A stretch of 64,000 nt of DNA, taken from positions 62,001-126,000 of the forward strand of contig NZ_JAUSBN010000047.1 in assembly GCF_030651995.1 (NCBI RefSeq), in the 5' to 3' direction. Made by a program: the position numbers and the translations under genes. How positions within the stretch are numbered: position 1 is the first letter of the stretch; the number at the start of each line of letters is the position of its first letter. The stretch is from Reyranella sp. (GTDB lineage: Bacteria > Pseudomonadota > Alphaproteobacteria > Reyranellales > Reyranellaceae). Shown here piece after piece: positions 1 to 7,964 of this stretch. The notes under the pieces are model-generated. The model made no database searches. It worked only from the letters and a program-made list of their open reading frames with translations, and was not told the origin of the DNA.

Positions 1-1090
1 CGTCGAAGCTCACGTCGTTGACGGCGCGGATGGAGCGCGTCGTTCCGCGGCCCATCAGCTGTTCCATCAGCGTATCGGCCTTGCGGATGGTGAACGTCTT
101 GGTGACGTGACGCACCTTGAGCACCGGCGCGTCGGGATTGAACGTCTCGGTGGGGGCGGAGACCGGCTTCTCCTTCAACAGATGGCCGGTCGTGCCCTTG
201 ATCTCGCGGATCGGCTGCAGCCGCTCGCCAGGCTCCATGTCGAAGCGCGGTACCGCATGCAGCAGCGCCTTGAGGTAGGGATGCTGCGGATCGCGGAAGA
301 TGTCGCGCAGGTCGCCCGATTCGACGACCTTGCCGCGATACATCACGACCACGTCGTCGGCGACGTTGGCGACCACGCCGAGATCGTGGGTGATCATCAG
401 CAGCGCCATTCCCAATTCGGACTGCAGATCCTTCATCAGGCGCAGGATCTGGGCCTGGATGGTGACGTCGAGCGCGGTCGTCGGCTCGTCGGCGATCAGC
501 AACGCCGGCCGGCAGACCAGGGCCATGGCGATCATGGCGCGCTGGCGCAGCCCGCCGGACAATTCGAAGGGATAAGTCCTGAGCGCCCGCTTGGGATCGG
601 GAAAGCCCACCATGCGCAGCATGTCCATCGTGAGCCCGTCGATCTCGGCGCGGCTGAGCTTGCGCCCGGCCTCGCCGCCCAGAGGACTGCCGGGTTGCCC
701 GCCGTGCAGCTCGACGGCCTCGCCGATCTGGTCGCCCACCGTGTGGAGGGCCGACAGCGAGGTCATCGGTTCCTGGAAGATGATCGAGATCTGGCCACCG
801 CGGATGCGCCGCATGGCCGGACCAGCGCGATCGATGCGGGCGATGTCGACGACGCCCTGGTTGACGCGCGGGTCCTGGAACAGGATGGAACCGGAGGCGA
901 TGGTCGCGGTGCGCGGCAGCAGACCCATGATCGCCTGGCTGCAGACCGACTTGCCCGACCCCGACTCGCCCACCAGCGCCACCGTGCCGCCGGGCGGGAT
1001 CGAGAACGACACCTTGTCGACGGCGCGCAGCACGCCTTCGTGCACCCCGAATTCGACGGTCAGGTCCTCGACGCGCAGCAGATCCTTCAT
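1..1090 (-). CDS. Dipeptide/oligopeptide ABC transporter, fused tandem ATPase (partial)
   Basis: This gene begins at the ATG at 1090 and runs off the left edge of the window. Its product is a cytoplasmic ATPase that would power a peptide- or nickel-type importer. The N-terminal domain has Walker A GESGSGKS at residues 41-48 and an LSGGLRQR signature near 550-575 of the window. After a linker at about residue 300, a second ATPase domain starts near residue 319 ('[11 protein letters not shown]'), so this is a DppD-DppF type fusion. The start overlaps the stop of the upstream membrane-protein gene (ATGA), which suggests translational coupling to the glycosyltransferase run. The permease and binding-protein genes are not in the window, so the substrate is inferred only from the family. 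Confidence 0.9.
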   Translation of the reverse strand, partial: MKDLLRVEDLTVEFGVHEGVLRAVDKVSFSIPPGGTVALVGESGSGKSVCSQAIMGLLPRTATIASGSILFQDPRVNQGVVDIARIDRAGPAMRRIRGGQISIIFQEPMTSLSALHTVGDQIGEAVELHGGQPGSPLGGEAGRKLSRAEIDGLTMDMLRMVGFPDPKRALRTYPFELSGGLRQRAMIAMALVCRPALLIADEPTTALDVTIQAQILRLMKDLQSELGMALLMITHDLGVVANVADDVVVMYRGKVVESGDLRDIFRDPQHPYLKALLHAVPRFDMEPGERLQPIREIKGTTGHLLKEKPVSAPTETFNPDAPVLKVRHVTKTFTIRKADTLMEQLMGRGTTRSIRAVNDVSFD

Positions 1091-1590
1091 AATTCTTCCC
1101 GACCCACCACCACGATGCCCATCGATCTCAGGTTCGCCCGCGTCGCATCGCTGAGCGGCGCACCTGTCGCCTCGGCCGCCCGCGCCGCCCGCTCCACGAT
1201 ATCGTGAAAGCCTTCCAGCGTGGAATCGACCTTTATCAATCTGCCGCCTGTCGAGCCGACGCTAAGCTGCATCCATCCGTCCGATCGATCGCGCTTGGTC
1301 GAGAAATAGCTGAGTTTCAGCCGGTCGAGACGATTCCACTCCACCAGAGTTCCGACGGGCCCGTCGGCGCAGAGCGTATCCGGCCCCAGGACGAAGCGCG
1401 TGCGATGGCGCAGGGCCGTGCGAACCAGAAACAGCGCAAAGAGCGCGAAACCCACCAGCAGGAATGCCGCCAGCCAGCGGTTGACGTCGAGCAGCAGGAG
1501 CGGCGCGCCGCACAATGCCACGCCCGCCGCGGCGCGCAGATAGTCCGCCACCAGCGTCTGCTGCGGATAGCGCAAATCTGCGGAAGTCAC
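1087..1590 (-). CDS. Hypothetical two-helix membrane protein, 167 aa
   Basis: I do not recognise a named family. The GTG start at 1590 overlaps the TGA of the deacetylase gene (GTGA), and its own stop overlaps the ATG of the ABC ATPase. Residues about 17-60 form two hydrophobic segments, probably a membrane hairpin. The remaining ~105 residues look like a soluble beta-rich domain, as in PH-like 'photosystem assembly' membrane proteins, but this is only an impression of shape. Its position between a carbohydrate-modifying enzyme and a transporter ATPase gives no firm role. Confidence 0.75.
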   Translation of the reverse strand: MTSADLRYPQQTLVADYLRAAAGVALCGAPLLLLDVNRWLAAFLLVGFALFALFLVRTALRHRTRFVLGPDTLCADGPVGTLVEWNRLDRLKLSYFSTKRDRSDGWMQLSVGSTGGRLIKVDSTLEGFHDIVERAARAAEATGAPLSDATRANLRSMGIVVVGREEL

Positions 1591-2366
1591 CCGCGCCCTC
1601 CCCGACGTCCGGCTTCAGGAGCAAACAGCTCGCGCGCGCTGCGCACACGGATGTTCTCCAGCTTTGTCATTCTTTCCCACAAGGACCTTAGGAAATCCCA
1701 TGCCCCGGCGTCCATCGCAAGATGATGACTGAGGATGCCGATCGGCTCGCCGTCGCCGCCGCGTGCACGTGCGAGCGCGGTCACGAGGGCGGCAAGCACC
1801 GTCTCTTCACCCGCGAAGGTGCGACCGCCCTTCCAGTCGATCAGGTCGACATGAGTATTGACCTGCAGCAGGCCGCGAACCGGATGGAGACGCGGGCGCG
1901 GCCCGAACGTCGAAAGGCCGCGATAGCCGATCTCCGGCAGGGTCGGCACCAGCACCGGCGCAATACGGTTCCATGGCGGTACCATGACAGCGAGCGCCCG
2001 CGAGCCGAACAGTCGCTCCAGCGCCATCCAGCCGGTGCCGAGCTCGCCAAGGGTCAGCATCGCAGGGCGCTGCAGGCCGAGCTCGATACTCTTCTCCGGC
2101 GCGACCGAATGACTGGTGTGAGCATAGCCATGCTGCAGCACGTCGACGCCGGGCTCTCCGGCAAGTCGGTCCGCCAGTGCCGCCGTGGCTCGAGCCGGCA
2201 CCACGGCCATCGCCAGCGGCGTTTCCCTGTCGCGTACGATGGCGAGGAGGCGATCGAGAGCAGGGCCGGCATCGGTAGCGTCGTCGTCGCGCCACCACAG
2301 CTCGGCGATTCGGCCCTCGTCGCGCCAGCGCGCTGCCTCGTCGGCGAGCGCCTGCCAGCTGCTCAT
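1587..2366 (-). CDS. NodB-like polysaccharide deacetylase family protein, 259 aa
   Basis: The ATG at 2366 is chosen because it overlaps the TGA of the upstream glycosyltransferase (ATGA); a longer reading frame upstream has no support. An acidic cluster at D27-D29 ('WWRDDDA') and the HGYAH pair H79/H83 match the metal-binding Asp and His-x3-His of the NodB fold used to remove N- or O-acetyl groups from sugars. No signal peptide is visible, so action on a cytoplasmic sugar intermediate is more likely than on a wall polymer. The neighbours (glycosyltransferases, phosphatase) support a role in modifying the same glycan. The substrate is unknown. Confidence 0.8.
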   Translation of the reverse strand: MSSWQALADEAARWRDEGRIAELWWRDDDATDAGPALDRLLAIVRDRETPLAMAVVPARATAALADRLAGEPGVDVLQHGYAHTSHSVAPEKSIELGLQRPAMLTLGELGTGWMALERLFGSRALAVMVPPWNRIAPVLVPTLPEIGYRGLSTFGPRPRLHPVRGLLQVNTHVDLIDWKGGRTFAGEETVLAALVTALARARGGDGEPIGILSHHLAMDAGAWDFLRSLWERMTKLENIRVRSARELFAPEAGRRGGRG

Positions 2367-3511
2367 GGCATCACCATCTGCTTCAGCGCGGCGACCGTGG
2401 CGGCGGCGCCGTTCGCATCGACCGGCGGAAAGCTGCGGATCGAAGGGCCGGCCCATGCCCTGCCGATGGCGGCCGCGAGGCTCGCGGGCGTCAGATCGTC
2501 GGGCGCGACCGAGGCGACCATGCCGCGCTCGACCAGCACGCGCGCGCGATCGGCCTGCTCGGTTTCACGCGCCGTGCCGAACGGCACCAGGACGGCGCGA
2601 TCGCCATGGCAGAGCGTCTCGACCACCGTGTTGTAGCCGGCCTGCGAGACCGACAGCACGGCGTTGCGGAGCAGCGACGGAAAGTCGGCGCGCACCGGCT
2701 CGACGATGATGCCGTCACCGGCAGACGCGCGGAGCACTTCTGTTTCCGCTTCCGGCATGTTCGGCCCGACCAGAAGGCGCCACCGGCGATCGGCCAGGGG
2801 CGAGAGCGGCCGCGCCGCGATGGCGGCATGAAGAAGCGGGGCGCCGACGGCGCCGCCTCCGGCCGACACGATCACCTCACCCTTGCCGACAGTGTCCCCG
2901 GAAGCCGGCATGGCCTCTGAATCCATGACGTAGCCGGTATAGAGCGCGCGGTCCTGGATGTCGGGCCAGGCGGGGAAACTGTCGTCCAGTCGCACCAGGG
3001 CAGGATCGGCGTGGACCAGCACGGTGTCGAAGGCCTCGAACGTCTGGACCATCTCGTCGACCCTTGCCGGCGACGCGGTGCGGCGCAGCACGTCGCGGAT
3101 CGACGATACGATCCACGGCGCCGATGGCCGGTCCTGCGCCGCCTCGAGCAACGGCAGCAGCTCGAAGCGCAGCTGCGTGCGGCCGAAGGGGAACTGCTCG
3201 GTGAGCAGGATGTCGGGTTCCTCGGCCTCGAACAGATCGAGCAGTTGGCGCGTGCGCGTCGCGCGGAAAGCCTCGTCGACCGGCGTGCCGTCGAGCCGCG
3301 CCAGTTCCTTGAGCCGTGCGTCGGCGGCGCGCACCGGGGGCAGTTGATGAAGCCGGGCGCCGCCCAGCGCCAGCCCGTCGACCGGGGCGCCGCCGGAGAC
3401 CAGCAGCACGTCGAAGCCACCTGCCGCCAGCGCCCGCGCCAGGGCAGCGGCGCGGCGCAGATGGCCGATGCCCAGCAGGTGCTGCACGTAGAAGAAGACG
3501 CGCGCGGTCAT
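2363..3511 (-). CDS. Predicted glycosyltransferase (COG4671-like), 382 aa
   Basis: The start at 3511 is fixed by an ATGA overlap with the upstream phosphatase. The N-terminus (YVQHLLGIGHLRRA) has the G-x-GH-x-x-R loop of MurG/GT28-like two-domain glycosyltransferases, and the C-terminal half has the matching 'SQAGYNTVVE' nucleotide-sugar-binding stretch. It is a paralogue of the gene at 6502-7794, which shows 'SFGLGHVSRC' and 'MGGYNTFCE' at the same places. Two such enzymes in one operon suggest successive sugar transfers on a shared acceptor. Donor and acceptor cannot be read from the sequence. Confidence 0.85.
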   Translation of the reverse strand: MTARVFFYVQHLLGIGHLRRAAALARALAAGGFDVLLVSGGAPVDGLALGGARLHQLPPVRAADARLKELARLDGTPVDEAFRATRTRQLLDLFEAEEPDILLTEQFPFGRTQLRFELLPLLEAAQDRPSAPWIVSSIRDVLRRTASPARVDEMVQTFEAFDTVLVHADPALVRLDDSFPAWPDIQDRALYTGYVMDSEAMPASGDTVGKGEVIVSAGGGAVGAPLLHAAIAARPLSPLADRRWRLLVGPNMPEAETEVLRASAGDGIIVEPVRADFPSLLRNAVLSVSQAGYNTVVETLCHGDRAVLVPFGTARETEQADRARVLVERGMVASVAPDDLTPASLAAAIGRAWAGPSIRSFPPVDANGAAATVAALKQMVMP

Positions 3512-4095
3512 GAGGTGAGCGACACGTTGAGCCGCTCGATCGTCACGCGGCCGTCGCCGTGGGCCACGAAGAAGTGCAGACACGTCCAGTCGAGCTTGTG
3601 CGGCGGACGACCCAGCATGTTCCAGCCGGTCGCCCAAGCCAGCAGCGCGCGGATCGCGGCCTTGTGCGATACCGCGACCACGGGTTCCGTCAGCGTCGAA
3701 CTCCAGTGCGACAGGCGGGCCATCGCGAGGCGCGGCGACTCTCCGCCGGGCGGATGGAAGTCGAGGCCGGCCGCTTCCGCCGCCGCGAAGACCTCGCCGC
3801 CGGTCGCGCGCAGCTGCTCCACCGTGAAGCCTTCCCAGACGCCGAAACTCATCTCGCGCAGACGCGAATCGATGGCGACAGGCGCCGAGGGCTGCACGAG
3901 TTCGGCCGTCCGGCGCGCGCGTTGCAACGGGCTGCTCAGGCGCTTCCAGTGCGCGGCCGGCGGCGGCAGGCGCCATTGCCGCGCCGCCGCCTCGCCTTCG
4001 GGGCTGAGGCCGGTGTCGGTCAGTCCCTGCAGGCGGCCGGCGGCATTCCAGCGCGTCGGGACGTGGCGCAGCAGCGCGAAGGGCACGGCCCTCAT
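3508..4095 (-). CDS. Histidine phosphatase family protein, 195 aa
   Basis: This is a branch-1 histidine phosphatase (phosphoglycerate-mutase fold). The catalytic loop reads LLRHVPTRWN near residue 8, so the usual RHG is RHV here, but the nucleophilic His and both arginines are present. The second His lies in 'VAVSHKAAIRALL'. The start at 4095 overlaps the stop of the upstream glycosyltransferase (ATGA). In this operon it might dephosphorylate a sugar phosphate, but that is inferred only from its position. Confidence 0.85.
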   Translation of the reverse strand: MRAVPFALLRHVPTRWNAAGRLQGLTDTGLSPEGEAAARQWRLPPPAAHWKRLSSPLQRARRTAELVQPSAPVAIDSRLREMSFGVWEGFTVEQLRATGGEVFAAAEAAGLDFHPPGGESPRLAMARLSHWSSTLTEPVVAVSHKAAIRALLAWATGWNMLGRPPHKLDWTCLHFFVAHGDGRVTIERLNVSLTS

Positions 4096-5207
4096 CGCTT
4101 CACGCCCCGCAAGGTCGCGAGGGCCGCCCGCAGCGCGTGCGCCGCGGCACGCTCGTCGTGATGCGCCGCCACCCGGTGCGCCGCGGCGGTGCCAAGGCGT
4201 GCGCGTTCGGCCGGATCCTCCAGCAGCCGGGCCACGGCCGCCGCGAAGGAAGCCGCATCGCCGATCGGCGTCAGCTGACCCGTGACACCGTCGGCCACGA
4301 CCGCGGGCACGCCGCCGGTGCGGCCGGCGACGACGGGCAAGCCGGCCGCCTGAGCTTCGAGAAAGGCCATGCCATACGCTTCGTTGATTGCGGGCCAAAG
4401 GTAAAGGTCCGCCGACGCGTAGAGTGCCGGCAACTCGACGTGCGGCACGGCGCCGGCAAAGCGCACGCGGGAGCCGAAAGGCGCCATCAACCCCTCGATC
4501 TCGGCGCGCGCGGGACCGTCGCCGACCAGCAGGGCGCGCCATTCCCTGTCCCCCAGCAGGGCGAAGGCGCGGGCCAGCACGCGATAGGACTCGAGCTTGT
4601 CGCGCGTGCGCATCATGCCGACGCTGAGCAACAGGGGCGGCCGGCCGGGGTCTCGGCCCAACGGAACCTGGAACGGCGCGACGTCGATGAAGGGCGGCAG
4701 CCAGACCTGGCGCGCACCGGGCCGCAGCCGCGCCTTCACCCCGGCCATGTCCCGCGGATTGACGGTCAGCACGAGGTCGGCCGCAGCCAGCGCCCGCTCG
4801 ACGGCGCGATGGCCGGCCCGTGTCGGTCCCTGGGCCCGGCGCGGCGCATGCGAAGCCTCGGCGATCACGTAAGGAACACCCAGCGCCTGGGTCACCACGG
4901 GACCCAGCCAATCGGGCTTGCGATAGTAGCAGTGATAGGTGAACCAGAGATCGAAGCGCTCCGGATGATGCGCGGGCAGCGCCCGCCAGCGTGTGATCAA
5001 CCGCCCTGCCTGCGCGCGCGCGCGCCGCTCCAGCGACAGATGCGCGGCGACCGGCGGCACACCGGGCGCGACGCGGCTCGCGTCCGGCATCGTGACCGCG
5101 TGGCCGATACGTTCGAGGAGGCGCGCCAGCCCGCGCGCCATCTCGCGATCCCCCGAAGGCACGGGACTGTCGGGTGCCTTCAACGGCGTGTGCAGCAGCA
5201 CGCGCAT
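4092..5207 (-). CDS. GT4-family glycosyltransferase, 371 aa
   Basis: The ATG at 5207 begins 'MRVLLHTPLKAPD' with the glycine/serine loop 'PVPSGDREMARGLARLL' of GT-B enzymes. The C-terminal domain has 'EAYGMAFLEAQAAGLPVVAG', the E-x7-E donor-sugar motif of retaining GT4 enzymes. It starts two bases after the stop of the upstream glycosyltransferase and ends in an ATGA overlap with the phosphatase gene, so it is part of one coupled operon. No membrane segment is visible, so it is presumably cytoplasmic or peripheral to the inner membrane. Donor and acceptor are unknown. Confidence 0.88.
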   Translation of the reverse strand: MRVLLHTPLKAPDSPVPSGDREMARGLARLLERIGHAVTMPDASRVAPGVPPVAAHLSLERRARAQAGRLITRWRALPAHHPERFDLWFTYHCYYRKPDWLGPVVTQALGVPYVIAEASHAPRRAQGPTRAGHRAVERALAAADLVLTVNPRDMAGVKARLRPGARQVWLPPFIDVAPFQVPLGRDPGRPPLLLSVGMMRTRDKLESYRVLARAFALLGDREWRALLVGDGPARAEIEGLMAPFGSRVRFAGAVPHVELPALYASADLYLWPAINEAYGMAFLEAQAAGLPVVAGRTGGVPAVVADGVTGQLTPIGDAASFAAAVARLLEDPAERARLGTAAAHRVAAHHDERAAAHALRAALATLRGVKR

Positions 5208-5209
5208 GG

Positions 5210-6487
5210 CTACTCCGCGGCGCGCGCCGTGACGGTGCTCTCGCGGTGCCGGTCCTGCAACGCCGACGCGATCCATTCGACGCCGGCCTCGTAGGAAAAG
5301 CGCGTGCGCACGACCTCTCCGGCGCGCTGCGCCAGCCTCTGCCGCAGCACCGGATCGGCGATCATGCGGGCGAGCGCACCACCGAGCTCGCGCGGCGCGG
5401 CCGGCGGCACCAGCAGGCCGGTCTGGCCATCCTCGACGAATTCGCCGATGGCCGCGGCCTGCGTCGATACGAGGGGCAGGCCCTGATGCGCCGCCTCCAT
5501 CAACACGTTGGGCAGTCCGTCCTGGTCTCCGTCGGCGGCCTTCTTGCTCGCCAGCACGAACAGATCGGCACGGGCCAAGGCCGCGAACACCGCCTTCTGC
5601 GGCTGGCCGCCCTGCCAGGTGCAGCGATCGGCAATGCCGAGGGCGGCAGCCTGGGCCTTCAGAGCGTCGGAGAGTTCACCCGCGCCGACATGCTCGAAGC
5701 GCCAGTGCAGACCGTGCGGCAGCTGTGCCAGCGCGTTCAGAAGATCGTCATAGCCTTTCTTTTCGACCTTGCGGCCGACCGAAAGGATCACGACGGGATC
5801 GGCAGGATCCGAACCGTCGCGCGGCGGTCGCGCCGCCGGCGGCGGCGGCAGATGGGCGAAATCGAGCCCGTGATAGACGAGCCGCAGCTTTTCGGGCGCC
5901 GGCGCCAGTTCCTTCAGCCGTTGCAGGCCGACATTGGTGCAGGTCACCAGCCAGGCGCAATCCGCCAGCTTTTCGCGCACATCCCAGGGCTCGCTGGTCC
6001 AGATGTCCTTGGCATGGGCCGACACGCTCCACGGCAGGCCGCGCAGGGTGGCGGCATAGCGCGTCACCGAGGCCGGCGTGTGCAGGAAATGCGCGTAGAG
6101 CCGCTCGATCGTGTCCGGGAGCTCGGCCGCCAGCACCAGCGCCTGGCCCCAGCGTCGCACGCGATTGGCGGTGCGGTCGCGCCGGAGGTCGGCGAGGAAC
6201 TTGGCGCGCGCCGCGCCGTATCCGGGCAAACGGCGCACCTTGAGCCAGGCCGCGAACACGCGCCTAGGCTCGTCCTTCAGATATTCCGGGAGATAGACGA
6301 CGCGGGCCGCGACGCGATCGTGCACCGGATGGCGTGCCTTGTCGGTCGGACGACGCATCGACCAGAGTTCCAGCACCACGCCCTGCGCCTCGAGGCCTGC
6401 GATCTCCTGGGCAATGAACGTCTCGGAGAGGCGCGGCCAGCCCTTCAGGATGACCGCGACTTTGGGCCCGTTGTTTTCGTTCGACAT
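5210..6487 (-). CDS. GT4-family glycosyltransferase (WcaL-like), 425 aa
   Basis: The N-terminus 'LKGWPRLSETFIAQEI' is characteristic of WcaL/colanic-acid-type glycosyltransferases. 'SVSAHAKDIW' lies in the first Rossmann domain. 'DGLPNVLMEAAHQGLPLVST' is the E-x7-like donor-binding motif, and 'GKVEKKGYDDLL'-type residues mark the start of the second domain. It lies 14 bp downstream of the COG4671-like gene and 2 bp upstream of the next transferase. The family builds exopolysaccharide or lipid-linked oligosaccharide; the actual product is unknown. Confidence 0.88.
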   Translation of the reverse strand: MSNENNGPKVAVILKGWPRLSETFIAQEIAGLEAQGVVLELWSMRRPTDKARHPVHDRVAARVVYLPEYLKDEPRRVFAAWLKVRRLPGYGAARAKFLADLRRDRTANRVRRWGQALVLAAELPDTIERLYAHFLHTPASVTRYAATLRGLPWSVSAHAKDIWTSEPWDVREKLADCAWLVTCTNVGLQRLKELAPAPEKLRLVYHGLDFAHLPPPPAARPPRDGSDPADPVVILSVGRKVEKKGYDDLLNALAQLPHGLHWRFEHVGAGELSDALKAQAAALGIADRCTWQGGQPQKAVFAALARADLFVLASKKAADGDQDGLPNVLMEAAHQGLPLVSTQAAAIGEFVEDGQTGLLVPPAAPRELGGALARMIADPVLRQRLAQRAGEVVRTRFSYEAGVEWIASALQDRHRESTVTARAAE

Positions 6488-6501
6488 TCGCCTTCCGGAA
6501 A

Positions 6502-7794
6502 TCAGCTTCGGTGGCGTTCCGGCAAGGGGGCCAGCTCCGCCGAGGCGAGCTCGCCGGCCGCGTTCGCAACGGGCGACTCCGCAACGCCGAGCGACGCCGG
6601 CCCGCGATGCGGATTGGAAAGCTGCTTGGAGACGAGCCGCCAGACGCTGCCCAGCCCGTCGAGCAGGCCTGGCACCACGACGTCGCTCGGCAGGCCCTGC
6701 TGCGGCAGGTGGCGCAGGGCCGTGGCCATCGCCTGCGGGTCGAGGCCGCGGCCGGGATCGAGCATCTCGATCAGGCCGATGTTGCGGGCGGCGCGGGCGC
6801 GGATGAACTGCTCGAGGCGCGGGTGCGTGCGCGGCACGATGATCGCCCGCTTGTCGAACGACAGGATCTCGCAGAACGTGTTGTAGCCGCCCATCGCGAC
6901 GACACCCGCGGCGCGCTGCATCAGCGCGCCGAGGTTGTTGGTGAAGGTCAACGTCCGGATGTTCGGGAACTTCGCGGCCCGTTCCTTGAAGGCCTCACGC
7001 GCCGTGGCCGGCATGAACGGGCCGAACACGATGACCGCCCCGTAGGGAATGTTCGGGTCGGTCTCGTAGGCGGCCAGCACCCAGTCGACCAGCTCGACAC
7101 CGTCGCCGCCACCGCCCGGCGTCACCAGGATGAAGGGACCCTCGATCTCCTCCAATTCGTGCGGCACCTCGCCATGCAGCGGCAATTCGCGCCGCAGATA
7201 GCCGGTATAGACCATCTTGTGACGCACCGACGGCGGCACATCGATGCCGGTCAGCGGCTTGTTGATCTGCGGCAGCCCATAGACCCAGATCTCGTCATAG
7301 AGATCGCGCAGCGCCGGCACGACGTTCTTGCGTTCCCATTCCTTGGCCAGCTGGGCGGGATCGTCCATCACGTCGCGCAGACCGAGGACCAGCGGCGTGC
7401 CGCGCTCCTTCAGGAGGCGCAGGGCGGGACCGACCTCGCCGCGCAGCCCGAGCGGCTCCTTGTCGACGATGAAGAGGTCGGGGCGGAAGATGTCGGCGGT
7501 GTCGCGGATGATGCGGGTGCGCATCTCGAGCGTGTGCTCGACGTTCATGCGCAGGTTGGCCGAGTCGTATTCGCCGGTCTCGATCTTCACGACACCGGGA
7601 ATGCGCACGAAGTCCACGCCCGAGCGGAATTCATAGGAACCGACGACCGGCGAGCCCGACAGGATGAGCACCGACACGGACTGGTCGGCCTCGACGATGG
7701 CATTGGCGATCGTGCGGCAGCGACTCACATGGCCGAGGCCGAAGGAATCGTGGCTATAGAGTAGTACGCGCTTGGACCGGGTGCTGGTGGGCAT
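6502..7794 (-). CDS. Predicted glycosyltransferase (COG4671-like), first gene of operon, 430 aa
   Basis: A strong ribosome-binding site (GGGAGAGG) precedes the ATG at 7794. The loop 'SHDSFGLGHVSRC' and the C-terminal 'VAMGGYNTFCEIL' mark a two-domain, MurG-like transferase and make it a paralogue of the gene at 2363-3511. It is the promoter-proximal gene of the minus-strand run and is divergent from the ABC transporter at 7965, with about 170 bp between the starts. The last ~60 residues are low in complexity and Ala/Pro rich, perhaps a disordered tail. Confidence 0.87.
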   Translation of the reverse strand: MPTSTRSKRVLLYSHDSFGLGHVSRCRTIANAIVEADQSVSVLILSGSPVVGSYEFRSGVDFVRIPGVVKIETGEYDSANLRMNVEHTLEMRTRIIRDTADIFRPDLFIVDKEPLGLRGEVGPALRLLKERGTPLVLGLRDVMDDPAQLAKEWERKNVVPALRDLYDEIWVYGLPQINKPLTGIDVPPSVRHKMVYTGYLRRELPLHGEVPHELEEIEGPFILVTPGGGGDGVELVDWVLAAYETDPNIPYGAVIVFGPFMPATAREAFKERAAKFPNIRTLTFTNNLGALMQRAAGVVAMGGYNTFCEILSFDKRAIIVPRTHPRLEQFIRARAARNIGLIEMLDPGRGLDPQAMATALRHLPQQGLPSDVVVPGLLDGLGSVWRLVSKQLSNPHRGPASLGVAESPVANAAGELASAELAPLPERHRS

Positions 7795-7964
7795 GGGCCT
7801 CTCCCTCGCCGAAGCGGCTACTGCCCCGACCGGTGAACGTCGAGCCGACTATGCCACAAGCCGGGGGTGCCGCGAACCCGGGTGCGGCAACCCGGCAAAT
7901 ATCTAATGTAATCAAGGCACTGATCGCCTATAGGGTGAGGCGCGACGGCGGCGACGCAGGATTC
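7795..7964. promoter_or_regulatory. Divergent intergenic region with AT-rich core
   Basis: This gap lies between the divergent glycosyltransferase and ABC genes. It holds a distinctly AT-rich stretch (about 7892-7915, including 'aaatatctaatgtaatc') and a 'tatagg' hexamer near 7930, in otherwise very GC-rich DNA. This is where promoters for one or both arms most likely lie. The open frame of the ABC gene continues through it to 7833, so the alternative is a longer N-terminus. Confidence 0.4.

Noticed and set aside
3011-4285. 424-residue plus-strand frame opposite the glycosyltransferase genes
   Set aside because: Shadow frame; the minus-strand genes are joined by ATGA overlaps and carry recognisable motifs.
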